Positions 55,007 through 63,192 of a stretch of 64,000 nt of DNA are shown piece after piece; position 1 is the first letter of the stretch, and every line of letters begins with the position of its first letter. Origin of the DNA: Anaeromicrobium sp. (GTDB lineage Bacteria; Bacillota; Clostridia; Peptostreptococcales; Thermotaleaceae); NCBI RefSeq assembly GCF_025210435.1, contig NZ_JAOART010000023.1, positions 1 to 64,000 on the forward strand, in the 5' to 3' direction. The notes under the pieces were generated by a model. The model did no database searches and was not told where the DNA came from. It saw only the letters and a program-made list of their open reading frames with translations. Made by a program: the position numbers and the translations under genes.

Positions 55007-56632
55007 ATGAATAATATTGATTTAACTAAAAAGTTACACGACAGGAATTTCACAAAATACGGATTTGACATGAATTTGTTTGTATCAATGGTATCTACAA
55101 TTTTAGTGTTAGGATTCATTATATTTACTATAGCTAAGCCAAATGAATCGGCAGAGGTGTTTAATGGGATTAAATCCTATATAAATACCAAGTATAATTG
55201 GTTCTTTGCATTTACAATTAATTTTGCACTAATATTTACTCTATATTTATCCTTTTCTAAATTCGGTAAGATTAAATTGGGTGGGCCTAAAGCCAAAGCT
55301 GAGTTTTCTAACTTTTCATGGTACTCTATGCTATTTAGTGCAGGGATTGGGATTGGAATATTCTTTTTTGGGGTAGCAGAACCTATTTATCATATGCAGT
55401 CAATACCAATGGGGCTTGCAGGAGATAATCCAGTTATAGATGGTTTTAAGATTATGTATTTACATTGGGGATTTAATGCATGGGCTGTATATGGAATAGT
55501 TGCTATTGCCTTAGGTTATTTCACATATAACAAGGGTCTACCCCTTTCGTTAAGAAGTTTGTTTTATCCAATTCTAAAAGAAAAAATATTTGGAATATGG
55601 GGAGATATTATTGACACATTAGCAGTATTATCTGTTTTGTTTGGATTGGCAACTTCTCTAGGGTTAGGTGCTCAGCAAATTAATTCGGGATTAAATTATA
55701 TCTTTGGAATACCTATGAGTTACCAAGTTCAAATTATATTAATTATTTGTATCACATTTATAGCAACTTTATCTGTGGTTAGCGGAATTTCAAAGGGAAT
55801 TCGATTCCTTAGTGAAGCTAATTTTTATATAACGGGTGTATTTTTATTTGGGATTTTAATATTAGGACCTACGTATTTTATATTTTCAACATATTTTAAT
55901 AGTGTAGGAGCTTATATATTAGACTTTGTTAAGATTTCAATTTTCCTAGGAGTTACTGAGGCTGACATAGCATGGCAAGGTGCATGGACTATATTTTATT
56001 GGGCTTGGTGGATTGCATGGACACCATTTGTAGGTATTTTTATTGCAAGAATATCTAAAGGTAGGACAATTAAAGAAATAGGAATAGGAACTATTTTCTG
56101 TTCTTCTCTTGCTATCTTCTTTGCCATGACAATTTTAGGTGCTACAAGTGTTTTTGTTAACGATATAAATGATGGTGTAATGGTAAACGCAGTTAATTCA
56201 AATGTGGCTACGGCTTTATTTGCAATGATCGCAAACTTGATAAGTTCAAAGGTTTTTCAAGGAATCATATCATTTGTAGGAATGGTTGCTACTATACTTT
56301 TCTTTATTACAAGTAGTGACTCAGGTTCTTTGGTGGTAGATAATTTAACTAGTGGAGGCAAATTAGATTCTCCTAAAGTACAAAGGATTTTCTGGGCAGT
56401 AATGGAAGGTCTTATTGCAGGTTCTGTCTTAGTACTAGGGGGAACGAAAGCATTAAGTACATTACAAGGGGTTGTTATTATTACTGGGTTACCATTTGGT
56501 ATTTTAGTATTAATTATGTGCTATTCACTATTCATATCATTAAAAGACGACATAAAGCAATATGAAAAATATGAATTGAACAAATTGAAAAAAAACAGAA
56601 TTAATAGATGTAAAATAGAGTTAAAAAGGTAA
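55007..56632 (+). CDS. BCCT-family transporter (betaine/carnitine/choline type)
   Basis: A 541-residue membrane protein with twelve helices. GIGIGIFFFGVAEPIYHM (helix 3 region) and the Trp-rich WTIFYWAWWIAWTPFVGIFIA with RISKGRTIKE are the BCCT signature; the Trp box lines the substrate site for quaternary ammonium compounds. The glycine-rich GIGIGIFF segment has Gly where some H+-coupled members differ, so the coupling ion is not certain. It is probably used for osmoprotection or as a nitrogen/carbon source. ATG after AAGGAGG. Single gene, ended by a terminator. Confidence 0.88.
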   Translation: MNNIDLTKKLHDRNFTKYGFDMNLFVSMVSTILVLGFIIFTIAKPNESAEVFNGIKSYINTKYNWFFAFTINFALIFTLYLSFSKFGKIKLGGPKAKAEFSNFSWYSMLFSAGIGIGIFFFGVAEPIYHMQSIPMGLAGDNPVIDGFKIMYLHWGFNAWAVYGIVAIALGYFTYNKGLPLSLRSLFYPILKEKIFGIWGDIIDTLAVLSVLFGLATSLGLGAQQINSGLNYIFGIPMSYQVQIILIICITFIATLSVVSGISKGIRFLSEANFYITGVFLFGILILGPTYFIFSTYFNSVGAYILDFVKISIFLGVTEADIAWQGAWTIFYWAWWIAWTPFVGIFIARISKGRTIKEIGIGTIFCSSLAIFFAMTILGATSVFVNDINDGVMVNAVNSNVATALFAMIANLISSKVFQGIISFVGMVATILFFITSSDSGSLVVDNLTSGGKLDSPKVQRIFWAVMEGLIAGSVLVLGGTKALSTLQGVVIITGLPFGILVLIMCYSLFISLKDDIKQYEKYELNKLKKNRINRCKIELKR

Positions 56633-56679
56633 GAGAGCAAGGGAGAGTTACACTGATACATAAATAATTATGAAATAGT

Positions 56680-56708
56680 AAATTCCTAGTATATACTAGG
56701 AATTTTTT
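56680..56708. terminator. Bidirectional terminator after the BCCT gene
   Basis: Arms AAATTCCTAGT and ACTAGGAATTT with T-rich flanks. It serves the BCCT gene and lies at the end of the minus-strand permease fragment. Confidence 0.75.
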
Positions 56709-56907
56709 ATAACCATCTATTATTCTTAATTAATTTCTTCTCTATATAAGCAACAAATTGATACATTAAGGCTGCAAGGATGGCCAGTATAAATACACTC
56801 ATCATAACTAAATCTAACTTAAATACTTGGCTTCCATATACGATCAAATATCCAATACCAACCTGAGATACTATAAACTCACCTACTATAACACTAACCC
56901 AAGAAAG
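56709..56907 (-). pseudogene. Duplicated 3' fragment of the ABC permease gene
   Basis: This minus-strand stretch encodes the last 66 residues of a taurine/sulfonate-type ABC permease ([20 protein letters not shown] to [10 protein letters not shown]). It is nearly identical to the 3' end of the intact gene at 57863-58663, with about ten base differences. The similarity stops abruptly near 56907. It is a remnant of duplication and cannot form a channel alone. Confidence 0.85.
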
Positions 56908-57047
56908 AACGTCTAAATATTTGGGGCGGAGATATAATTTCTGATTTTGTGCTTGCATAGGAAAAGATAGGAAGTCACAGTATTGAGATAAAGAAATTAT
57001 GGTATAATAAAAGCAATAAATAAATCTTCCAGAGTGGAGGTAAACTT

Positions 57048-57311
57048 ATGAAATGGAATGACGTGAGAAGTCAATATGTTGACAAATGGGTATTAGTAGA
57101 GGCATTAAAAGCTAATTCTGTAGATAACAAAAGAATTGTTAAAGATATGGCAGTAATATCCGACCATACTAATTCTCAAGATGCATGGAAAGAATATAAA
57201 AACCTACATTTAAGTGATCCATCAAGAGAACTATATATATTTCATACTTCTAATGAAGAAATTGAAGTAATAGAACAAAGATTTATGGGAGTAAGAAGGA
57301 GGAACATTTAA
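57048..57311 (+). CDS. Small unknown protein paired with an aspartyl-protease-like gene
   Basis: An 87-residue soluble protein (MKWNDVRSQYVDKWVLVEAL, then DPSRELYIFHTSNEEIEV). It begins after GAGTGGAGG and its stop codon overlaps the start of the aspartyl-protease-like frame, so the two form one unit. Such pairs recur in Firmicutes but their role is not known to me. The downstream partner is interrupted by a stop codon, so the pair may be inactive. Confidence 0.6.
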   Translation: MKWNDVRSQYVDKWVLVEALKANSVDNKRIVKDMAVISDHTNSQDAWKEYKNLHLSDPSRELYIFHTSNEEIEVIEQRFMGVRRRNI

Positions 57312-57697
57312 TGGAAATCCGTATGGAGGATGGGTTACCTATAGTAGAAATAACAATAAAATATAAAGGTAAAGAAAAAAACCTTAGAAATGTTTTGATA
57401 GATACAGGATCTTCAAACACCATACTTGATACAGATGCAGTAGCAGATATAGATTTATTTATCGATCCTATTAAAGGAAAAGCAAGACGTATGTATGGAG
57501 TGGGTGGAGAAAGTGAACTGTGTTATGAATAAATTGTTTCAAATATAGAGATTGGAGAATTTTCATTAAGGGATTTTACTATACAACTAGGTATAACTAG
57601 AGAAAATTATGGATTTGATGCTATTTTAGGTGTGGATTTTATGTGTGAGAAGCATATTGTTATAGATTTTAAGAATTTGGTAGTGAAGAGACAATAA
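57311..57697 (+). pseudogene. Retropepsin-like aspartyl protease, interrupted by an in-frame stop
   Basis: Reading on through one TAA at 57530-57532 gives a complete 128-residue retropepsin-like protein: NVLIDTGSSNTILDTDAV has the catalytic DTGSS, MYGVGGESELCYE precedes the stop, and IEIGEFSLRDFTIQLG with FDAILGVDFMCEKHIV (the ILGxDFL-type motif) follows in the same frame. A CAA to TAA change at codon 74 would explain it. A start at 57311 overlaps the previous gene. Alternatively a short product stops at 57532. Confidence 0.75.
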
Positions 57698-57820
57698 TTA
57701 GTTTGTCTCAAAGTTAGTATGTAAATAACTTGTTTTGGAATATTTATTTGTTCAAAGGTTTTAATAATAGGCATTTTGCAAATTTTATATATTTTAAAAA
57801 TTAAGTTTTAAAGAGACAGA

Positions 57821-57864
57821 AACTTCCTATTATAGGATCAACCCTATAGATAGGAAGTTTTTTT
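57821..57864. terminator. Bidirectional terminator between protease-like pseudogene and permease gene
   Basis: Arms AACTTCCTAT and ATAGGAAGTT followed by a T7 run; A/T-rich on the other side, so it may serve both converging units. Confidence 0.75.
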
Positions 57865-58663
57865 ATAACCATCTATTATTCTTAATTAATTTCTTCTCTA
57901 TATAAGCAACAAATTGATACATTAAGGCTGCAAGTATAGCTAATATAAATACACTCATCATGACTAAATCTAGCTTAAATACTTGACTTCCATATACGAT
58001 CAAATATCCAATTCCAGCCTGAGATACTATAAACTCGCCTACTATAACACCAACCCAAGAAAGGCCCACATTTATTTTTAAGGCATTAATAATAGCAGGT
58101 ACACTAGATGGAATAACTACCTTTTGAAGTACTTGAAACTTATTAGCACCAAAGGTTTGAAGCATCCTTATCTTATCATTAGAAACCTCTTTAAATCCTC
58201 CATATACTCCAAGTATAGTAACTATAATAGAAACTATCATGGCAGTAACTATGATACCAGATATACCAGCACCAACCCATATGATAATAATAGGAGCTAG
58301 GGCTGTTTTAGGCAGAGCATTTAATACTACTAAATAGGGATCTAATACCTTTGATAAAAAATCAGACCACCAAAGGATTATGGCTACCAATGTTCCTAGT
58401 ATAGTACCCAAGGTAAATCCTATTACTACCTCTGTAGTACTTATTAGTACATGATTAAATAAGGCTCCAGATTTGATCATTTTAACAAATAGTGTAAATA
58501 TCTCAGAGGGATAGCTAGTTAAGAATGTATCTATTAACTTAAATTTAGCTGCAATTTCCCATAGGGTTAGAATACATATTAGTATTAAAATTTGAGTGAC
58601 TCTGATTAGTATTTTTCTATTTTTGACTTTCTTTAGAAATTCCATATGCTCTTTACTATACAT
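57863..58663 (-). CDS. ABC transporter permease, taurine/sulfonate/nitrate type
   Basis: A 266-residue membrane protein of the SsuC/TauC family with about six helices. The coupling loop is GGFKEVSNDKIRMLQTFGAN and the conserved VVIPSSVPAIINALKINVGL follows; a typical C-terminal part [13 protein letters not shown] is present. It overlaps by eight bases the truncated ATPase gene upstream. Because that ATPase is cut by the integrated element, this permease has probably lost its energy source here unless the element excises. Confidence 0.85.
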   Translation of the reverse strand: MYSKEHMEFLKKVKNRKILIRVTQILILICILTLWEIAAKFKLIDTFLTSYPSEIFTLFVKMIKSGALFNHVLISTTEVVIGFTLGTILGTLVAIILWWSDFLSKVLDPYLVVLNALPKTALAPIIIIWVGAGISGIIVTAMIVSIIVTILGVYGGFKEVSNDKIRMLQTFGANKFQVLQKVVIPSSVPAIINALKINVGLSWVGVIVGEFIVSQAGIGYLIVYGSQVFKLDLVMMSVFILAILAALMYQFVAYIEKKLIKNNRWL

Positions 58664-58847
58664 GTATATCCAGCTCCTTCCATATGCCTTGAAAATAATC
58701 TTTGAATTCGGGAGCTTCCCTAGAACTTAGAGGAGTACGCTTAGTATCTAGGGTGAATTTTATCTCATGTATACTTTTTACACTGGCAGGTCTATTAGTT
58801 AGTACAATTACTCTGTCTGCCATGGATATAGCTTCTGCCATATACAC
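58656..58847 (-). pseudogene. C-terminal fragment of the ABC ATPase gene, cut by the integrated element
   Basis: The frame encodes AEAISMADRVIVLTNRPASV and the C-terminal tail of an SsuB/TauB-type ATPase. Upstream of MAEAI the expected THD switch motif is lost and is replaced by element sequence (reading ...FVY). The Walker motifs and the other two thirds of the gene are missing; they should lie on the far side of the element, beyond this window. The boundary at about 58836-58848 is therefore the attachment site. Confidence 0.8.
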
Positions 58848-58850
58848 AAA
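58836..58850. other. Probable attachment-site junction of the integrated element
   Basis: Similarity to the ABC ATPase gene family ends at ATATGGCAGAAG on the minus strand. Directly beyond it lie the recombinase terminator (58850-58880) and the recombinase gene, as is usual for serine-integrase elements. Confidence 0.6.
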
Positions 58851-58882
58851 AAAGCCACTATTGGAAAATAGTGACTTTGTCT
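58850..58882 (-). terminator. Terminator of the serine recombinase gene
   Basis: On the minus strand, stem AGTCACTATT / AATAGTGGCT with a TTCC loop, followed by TTTTT. Confidence 0.8.
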
Positions 58883-60499
58883 TTAACGTTGGCCTAAGAG
58901 AGTAACTTCTAAGTGCTCTCCATCCCAGTGAATATATTCAATTATTTGATTTAATAAAGATTTCTTCTCATTAAAATCTATGTTATGAAAATTCTCTATA
59001 AGTTTATGGATTGACTCTTCAAGTAAGTCTACATTCATTTGCTCTATGAACGTAGATTCTTTTTCTTCATCAAGCTCCTGAAGTTTAGTATTTATTTCAG
59101 TGATTTTTTTATGGAAATTTTCAATTTGCTCTATTATATATTTAGAAGCAATAGAGCTGTCACTTTCAGCTAACTGTAGAGTTAAATTATTAATAGATTC
59201 TTTATATTTGTTAACTTCTTTCTCTAAATTATCTTTAGCAGAACCTTGTGTTTTAGATAATTCTTTTATATTATTCTTTCTATTATATAGTTCAGATATT
59301 AAATTATTTCTATTGGAATAAATTTTCTTTAACTCATTGATCACAATCTGATCTGCTAAGGACCCATTTAAGTTAATGATATCACATTGTGACTTTCTGG
59401 ATCTTTCTTTCAGGAGACATTTGTAGTAATAATTTTTAACTTCTCCATCGACTTTCCTATAGGAGATTCTCATTTTAGAACCACAGGATTTACATCTTAG
59501 GAATCTAGTTATAAGACCATGTTTACTTGTACCAGTCCGAGGAGCTTTTTTACTATTAGCCTTTAACATATTTTGAACTGTAATCCAATCCTTAGAATTT
59601 ATTATACCTTTGTGCTTACCTACAGCAATTATCCATTCAGATTCATCTTTTCTAGATACTTTCTTTTTTCTTTTAACATTATTCTTATTAAAAACCATAA
59701 GCCCACTGGTTCCATCAAAGTCACTTAAGGGTGCTGCCATTTCCGCATTGAGATTATTAAAATATTCATATGCTAGATTGTCAGCCTTACAATAAACTGG
59801 ATTAGTGAGAATTAATTTTAATGCACTTTTATCAAAGTTTTTATTATTCTTGGATTTGATTCCTTCTTCTAAGGTCCAGCTCTCTAATTGAGTAAGACTT
59901 TGAACCTCTAAATATTTATCATAAATCATATTCACAATTTCCAATTCTGATTGAATGGAAGTCAGTTTATAAGCTTTTCTTTGTACTAAATTTTCATCAT
60001 GATATATTATAGATTCACTTTCATAACCTGTAGGAGTTTTACCACCTAACCATCTACCAGAGCGTGCTAGTTGGTGCATATTATCTTTAATACGTTCAGC
60101 TATAGTTTCTCGTTCTAATTGAGCGAAAACACTAGTAATGTACATCATGGCACGACCCATAGGTGTAGAGGTATCAAATTGTTCCCTGATAGATACAAAA
60201 TTAATATCATGTTCTTCAAGTAGTTCCATGGTAGAGGAAAAGTCAGAGATATTTCTACTAATACGGTCTAATCTATAGCAAATTAAAGTATCAAACTTTT
60301 TTTTAGTAAGATCTTTTACTAATCTTTTAAATTCCGGTCTATCTGTATTGCCACCAGAAAATCCTTCGTCTTCATATATGTATATTTCTTCCACTTCAAA
60401 GTGTTTATTTGCATATTCTTTACACAGTTCAATTTGATTTTGAATGGATTCACCTTTACCAGTGAATTTGGATTTTCTAGAATATATAGCTATTCTCAT
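58883..60499 (-). CDS. Large serine recombinase (integrase) of the element
   Basis: The ATG at 60499 follows AAGGTGATG and gives 538 residues beginning MRIAIYSRKSKFTGKGES, with the nucleophile Ser at residue 7. The catalytic domain continues with FDTLICYRLDRISRN and the SIREQFDTSTPMGRAMMYI helix region. A recombinase domain (LARSGRWLGGKTPTGYESE) and a zinc ribbon (RCKSCGSKMRISYR to SRKSQCDI) follow, then a C-terminal coiled coil at about residues 410-470. It integrates and, with a helper, excises the element at the cut ABC ATPase gene next door. Confidence 0.93.
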   Translation of the reverse strand: MRIAIYSRKSKFTGKGESIQNQIELCKEYANKHFEVEEIYIYEDEGFSGGNTDRPEFKRLVKDLTKKKFDTLICYRLDRISRNISDFSSTMELLEEHDINFVSIREQFDTSTPMGRAMMYITSVFAQLERETIAERIKDNMHQLARSGRWLGGKTPTGYESESIIYHDENLVQRKAYKLTSIQSELEIVNMIYDKYLEVQSLTQLESWTLEEGIKSKNNKNFDKSALKLILTNPVYCKADNLAYEYFNNLNAEMAAPLSDFDGTSGLMVFNKNNVKRKKKVSRKDESEWIIAVGKHKGIINSKDWITVQNMLKANSKKAPRTGTSKHGLITRFLRCKSCGSKMRISYRKVDGEVKNYYYKCLLKERSRKSQCDIINLNGSLADQIVINELKKIYSNRNNLISELYNRKNNIKELSKTQGSAKDNLEKEVNKYKESINNLTLQLAESDSSIASKYIIEQIENFHKKITEINTKLQELDEEKESTFIEQMNVDLLEESIHKLIENFHNIDFNEKKSLLNQIIEYIHWDGEHLEVTLLGQR

Positions 60500-60554
60500 T
60501 GCATCACCTTTTCTAGTTTGTAATAATACCATTATATAACTTTTTAAGAAGAAA

Positions 60555-60586
60555 ATAAAAACCACTTTAATCCAGTGGTTTTTATT
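60555..60586. terminator. Bidirectional terminator between recombinase and GIY-YIG genes
   Basis: Arms AAAACCACT and AGTGGTTTT with T-runs on both strands. It lies downstream of the GIY-YIG-type gene on the minus strand. Confidence 0.75.
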
Positions 60587-60621
60587 CTAAAACATGTTTA
60601 TAGTATATACAAAAGAGATAG

Positions 60622-62121
60622 TTAACTAACTTTTGTACTAGAAATTTTTTCAGTCATTATTTGAGACTGCCTATACTCTTGGGCTAAAATACTTCTTTTA
60701 AATTCAGCAGTAGGATCTATTTCATTAGTTATATTTTCTAAATCGTCAATTGAAACTCTGAAGAACTCTTTTCTAAGATTAACTTTATTTACACGATTAC
60801 TGTCTAAAATTTTGTGAAGCTTATTTTCTAATGCTGGTGCATCTTCTGAAAAAATAAAACTATGGATATCAAAAGAAAAAGGAACACTAGCACCACCAAG
60901 CTCTTTAATTCTATCCATAGGTTCTAGTCTACGAGTCATACCTACTTTAAAAACTTCGTCTCCAAAAGAACCGATGTTACTAATAATATAAACATAACCA
61001 GCTTTTCCATTTTGTAAAGATACGATTTCTTCTTTCTTAGATTCAACTTGTGCTAATTGTGATTCTAGAAGCTTTAGACGTTCTTCTAATTGCTTTAATT
61101 TATTATCGTCCTTTTCATTTTGAATCAATTCATTAACTGTGGAGATTTCAGTTGAATACTTTGACTCTTCAGCTTCAATTTTCTTACGTTCCTTCTCAAG
61201 CTGTTTTCTTTCTTCAGCTTCTTGACGCATTTGTTCTTTTAAGGCTCTTTGTTCCTCTTTTTCTCTTTCTCTTTTTGTATAATATTCATATTCTGTATCA
61301 ACTAAGTCCATAAAATGACTTTGAATTTCACCGATAAACTTAACTAGAGTACCATATATGCTTTTGTTACCATCTCCTGCGATTGTAAGATATTTATTGG
61401 TCATTTTTTCTATAGCATCTTTTGCGTTATCAATTTTATCATATTTTAAGTTGTAAAGAATATTTTGTAGCTCTGATTGTAGAGCTATAGTCATCAATGA
61501 GTAGATAGATTTATTGGCTTTTGTGGTGTACCTTTTATCATATTCAATCAATAACTTTTCAATTTGCTTTTGTATAGTTTTAGATCTACTTCTTAGAGCT
61601 TTTATATCCATGCTGTGTGTAGGTAATATAATTGTAGGGTAAACTAAGTCCAATATATTTGTATTAAATTCTTCACACTCGCCATATTGCCTGTAGTATT
61701 TTACAGAACTAGTAATTGACTTTTGAGCTATTTGTAAATTGGTTACTTTTTTACTTAACGATGCTTCTTTCTTTTCTAATTTTTCAATCTCGATAACTAA
61801 GGTATTTAATTTTTCATCTGCATTTGTTTTGTCCTGAATTGTTTTTTGTAATGATTCAGTTATTTGCTTAGCTTCTGCATTAGCATTATTGATTATTTTT
61901 TCTGATTCTATATTAGCAGTATTAATTATTTGCTTAGCTTTTTCATCAAGTTCTTTCTCTATATTTCTTCTTAAATTGCTACAAAAGCTTTTATCATGTT
62001 TATGCTGTTTGACAATTAGCGCTATACAGATAGGTGCAGGTATAATAAGAAAGCTAAAAATACCTAATAAAAATATAAACCAAGTATTTAAATACCATGG
62101 TCTTATTAAGTTTTTATCCAT
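60622..62121 (-). CDS. Membrane-anchored coiled-coil protein with DUF4041 and GIY-YIG (T5orf172) domains
   Basis: The ATG at 62121 follows AAGGGGGA and gives 499 residues. The N-terminus has a membrane helix (residues about 11-33), then a long coiled coil (45-120), a DUF4041-type domain (about 130-280), a second charged coiled coil (285-375), and at about 380-480 a GIY-YIG-type T5orf172 domain (GYVYIISNIGSFGDEVFKVG, RRLEPMDRIKELGGASVPF). This architecture is common in prophages and other mobile elements. A role in DNA processing or in excluding rival phages is possible but unproven. It sits between integrase and repressor, a frequent site of accessory genes. Confidence 0.8.
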   Translation of the reverse strand: MDKNLIRPWYLNTWFIFLLGIFSFLIIPAPICIALIVKQHKHDKSFCSNLRRNIEKELDEKAKQIINTANIESEKIINNANAEAKQITESLQKTIQDKTNADEKLNTLVIEIEKLEKKEASLSKKVTNLQIAQKSITSSVKYYRQYGECEEFNTNILDLVYPTIILPTHSMDIKALRSRSKTIQKQIEKLLIEYDKRYTTKANKSIYSLMTIALQSELQNILYNLKYDKIDNAKDAIEKMTNKYLTIAGDGNKSIYGTLVKFIGEIQSHFMDLVDTEYEYYTKREREKEEQRALKEQMRQEAEERKQLEKERKKIEAEESKYSTEISTVNELIQNEKDDNKLKQLEERLKLLESQLAQVESKKEEIVSLQNGKAGYVYIISNIGSFGDEVFKVGMTRRLEPMDRIKELGGASVPFSFDIHSFIFSEDAPALENKLHKILDSNRVNKVNLRKEFFRVSIDDLENITNEIDPTAEFKRSILAQEYRQSQIMTEKISSTKVS

Positions 62122-62275
62122 TGGTAATTCCCCCTTTTCTAAGTAGATTATAGCACCATGAAAAGTCATTAAATGTAGAAAATTGTAAGTTTAATCTAAA
62201 ATGGATTATAAAAACTTAAAATGAAAGATCGTTAATAAGGTTATAGTTATAAGTTGTACAATATATTAAATGGTA

Positions 62276-62305
62276 TTGATTTACAAAAATATCATATGAT
62301 ATAAT
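62276..62305 (+). promoter_or_regulatory. Promoter of the candidate hairpin-array RNA
   Basis: -35 TTGATT at 62276-62281, 18-base spacer, -10 TATAAT at 62300-62305. Confidence 0.55.
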
Positions 62306-62311
62306 ATTTTT

Positions 62312-62700
62312 ATGGATATATATTCAGGCTAGTCATTTTTAAAGTAGAAAACTATAATTAAATAAGAATATTGATTGTATGTATTTTAAAGGAGAAATTT
62401 ACAACATAATAAGTGTTGTAAATTAAAGTAGATGTATGAGAGTGTAATTACGGAGGATGATATTCTGGTGCAAAAAAGCATTGTTTAAATGCCTTTGAGG
62501 AGGATATTACAGTATAAAAATACTGGTAATATAGATTGATTATATGAATGTATAATCAAATCTGAAGATGTATGAATTTAGAAATTCTTAATAGAACATA
62601 ACTACTGTTTTGTTAAGCATTTTGAGGAGAGAGTAATCAATAAAATGATTCCCTAGTTTACTAGGTCTGTTCTTAATGCTTAAAAACAGTAGTTTTTTTA
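62312..62700 (+). ncRNA. Candidate RNA with serial hairpins and repeated GGAGGA motifs
   Basis: No protein gene fits this stretch. It has a promoter upstream and a row of stems: AATTTACAACA/TGTTGTAAATT (62396-62424), GCATT/AATGC (about 62478-62492), ATATTACAGTA/TACTGGTAATAT (62504-62532) and TTGATTATA/TATAATCAA (62536-62559). It ends in a large terminator, AACTACTGTTTT to AACAGTAGTT plus T7 (62600-62699). Next to the stems lie AAAGGAG, CGGAGGATG, GAGGAGGAT and GAGGAGAGAG. Repeated exposed GGAGGA motifs recall RNAs that titrate a GGA-binding protein, or a set of Shine-Dalgarno decoys; both are inference. Confidence 0.5.
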
Positions 62701-62747
62701 TTGCTATAAATCGATTGTCAAAATATGCAAGAAAAAGACGAACGATA

Positions 62748-62759
62748 ACGCTATAGCGT
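62748..62759. promoter_or_regulatory. 12-base palindrome in the element's regulatory region
   Basis: ACGCTATAGCGT, a perfect palindrome followed by CCATTTTTTC. It could be an operator or a weak terminator. The stretch 62701-62980 otherwise holds only a possible 17-codon frame (62869-62922) without a ribosome binding site. Confidence 0.3.
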
Positions 62760-62981
62760 CCATTTTTTCTGCTACAATAATATATATAGTAGGCCTATAG
62801 AATCATATTTTTGTGTTATTTGTATTTTGTATCGTTATTTTTACAATAACATAAACTGAGTATTTGCAATGGACACAACGGAAATATATAATAAAAAACA
62901 AGCACGTGCTAAAAAAAGATAAGTGAAATTTAAAAGAATTTGTATAAAGTGGATATAATATTAATATAGTTAAATTTAACG

Positions 62982-63010
62982 TTGAAAGAAATAAATGGAA
63001 GTAGTATAAT
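62982..63010 (+). promoter_or_regulatory. Sigma-A-type promoter of the LexA-box micro-gene
   Basis: -35 TTGAAA at 62982-62987, 17-base spacer, -10 TATAAT at 63005-63010. Confidence 0.75.
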
Positions 63011-63017
63011 ATAAAAA

Positions 63018-63031
63018 AGAACGTATGTTCG
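63018..63031 (+). promoter_or_regulatory. LexA (SOS) operator
   Basis: AGAACGTATGTTCG matches the Gram-positive LexA box CGAACN4GTTCG at all but one position. It lies over the expected transcription start, 8 bases after the -10. A second palindrome GTTCGAAC follows at 63037-63044. Confidence 0.75.
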
Positions 63032-63058
63032 ACGGGGTTCGAACAAAGGGGGCAACTT

Positions 63059-63181
63059 ATGAAGAAAATAGAGATTAAAGAAATTGAAAAAAATATAGAT
63101 ATAGAATATTTAGTAGATTTAAAAATAAATAATAAAATTATTATAAATAAAAAAAATAACAACAGGTCTAATAAGATCTAG
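63059..63181 (+). CDS. SOS-controlled micro-protein (40 residues) of the element
   Basis: A short gene with an AAGGGGG ribosome binding site seven bases before the ATG, a perfect sigma-A promoter and a LexA box. The product is highly charged (MKKIEIKEIEKNIDIEYLVD), with a basic Asn-rich end. It converges on the repressor gene at 63193 and shares its terminator. Because LexA cleavage would switch it on, it could be an induction factor such as an antirepressor, or its read-through RNA could act against repressor mRNA. Function is inferred from control and position only. Confidence 0.6.
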   Translation: MKKIEIKEIEKNIDIEYLVDLKINNKIIINKKNNNRSNKI

Positions 63182-63192
63182 TTGTTATTTTT
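63159..63192. terminator. Bidirectional terminator between the micro-gene and the repressor gene
   Basis: Arms AATAACAAC and GTTGTTATT with T-runs on both strands, partly inside the 3' end of the micro-gene. Confidence 0.75.

Noticed and set aside
58677-58712. ATATGCCTTGAAAATAAT resembles part of family B repeats
   Set aside because: It is part of the ABC ATPase coding frame, lacks the rest of the repeat, and the match is short.
62869-62922. 17-codon frame MDTTEIYNKKQARAKKR
   Set aside because: No ribosome binding site and too short to judge; noted only as part of the regulatory gap.
62803-63162. 119-codon minus-strand frame rich in Phe, Ile and Leu
   Set aside because: It is the antisense of A/T-rich regulatory DNA and the LexA-box micro-gene, has no ribosome binding site and no domain.
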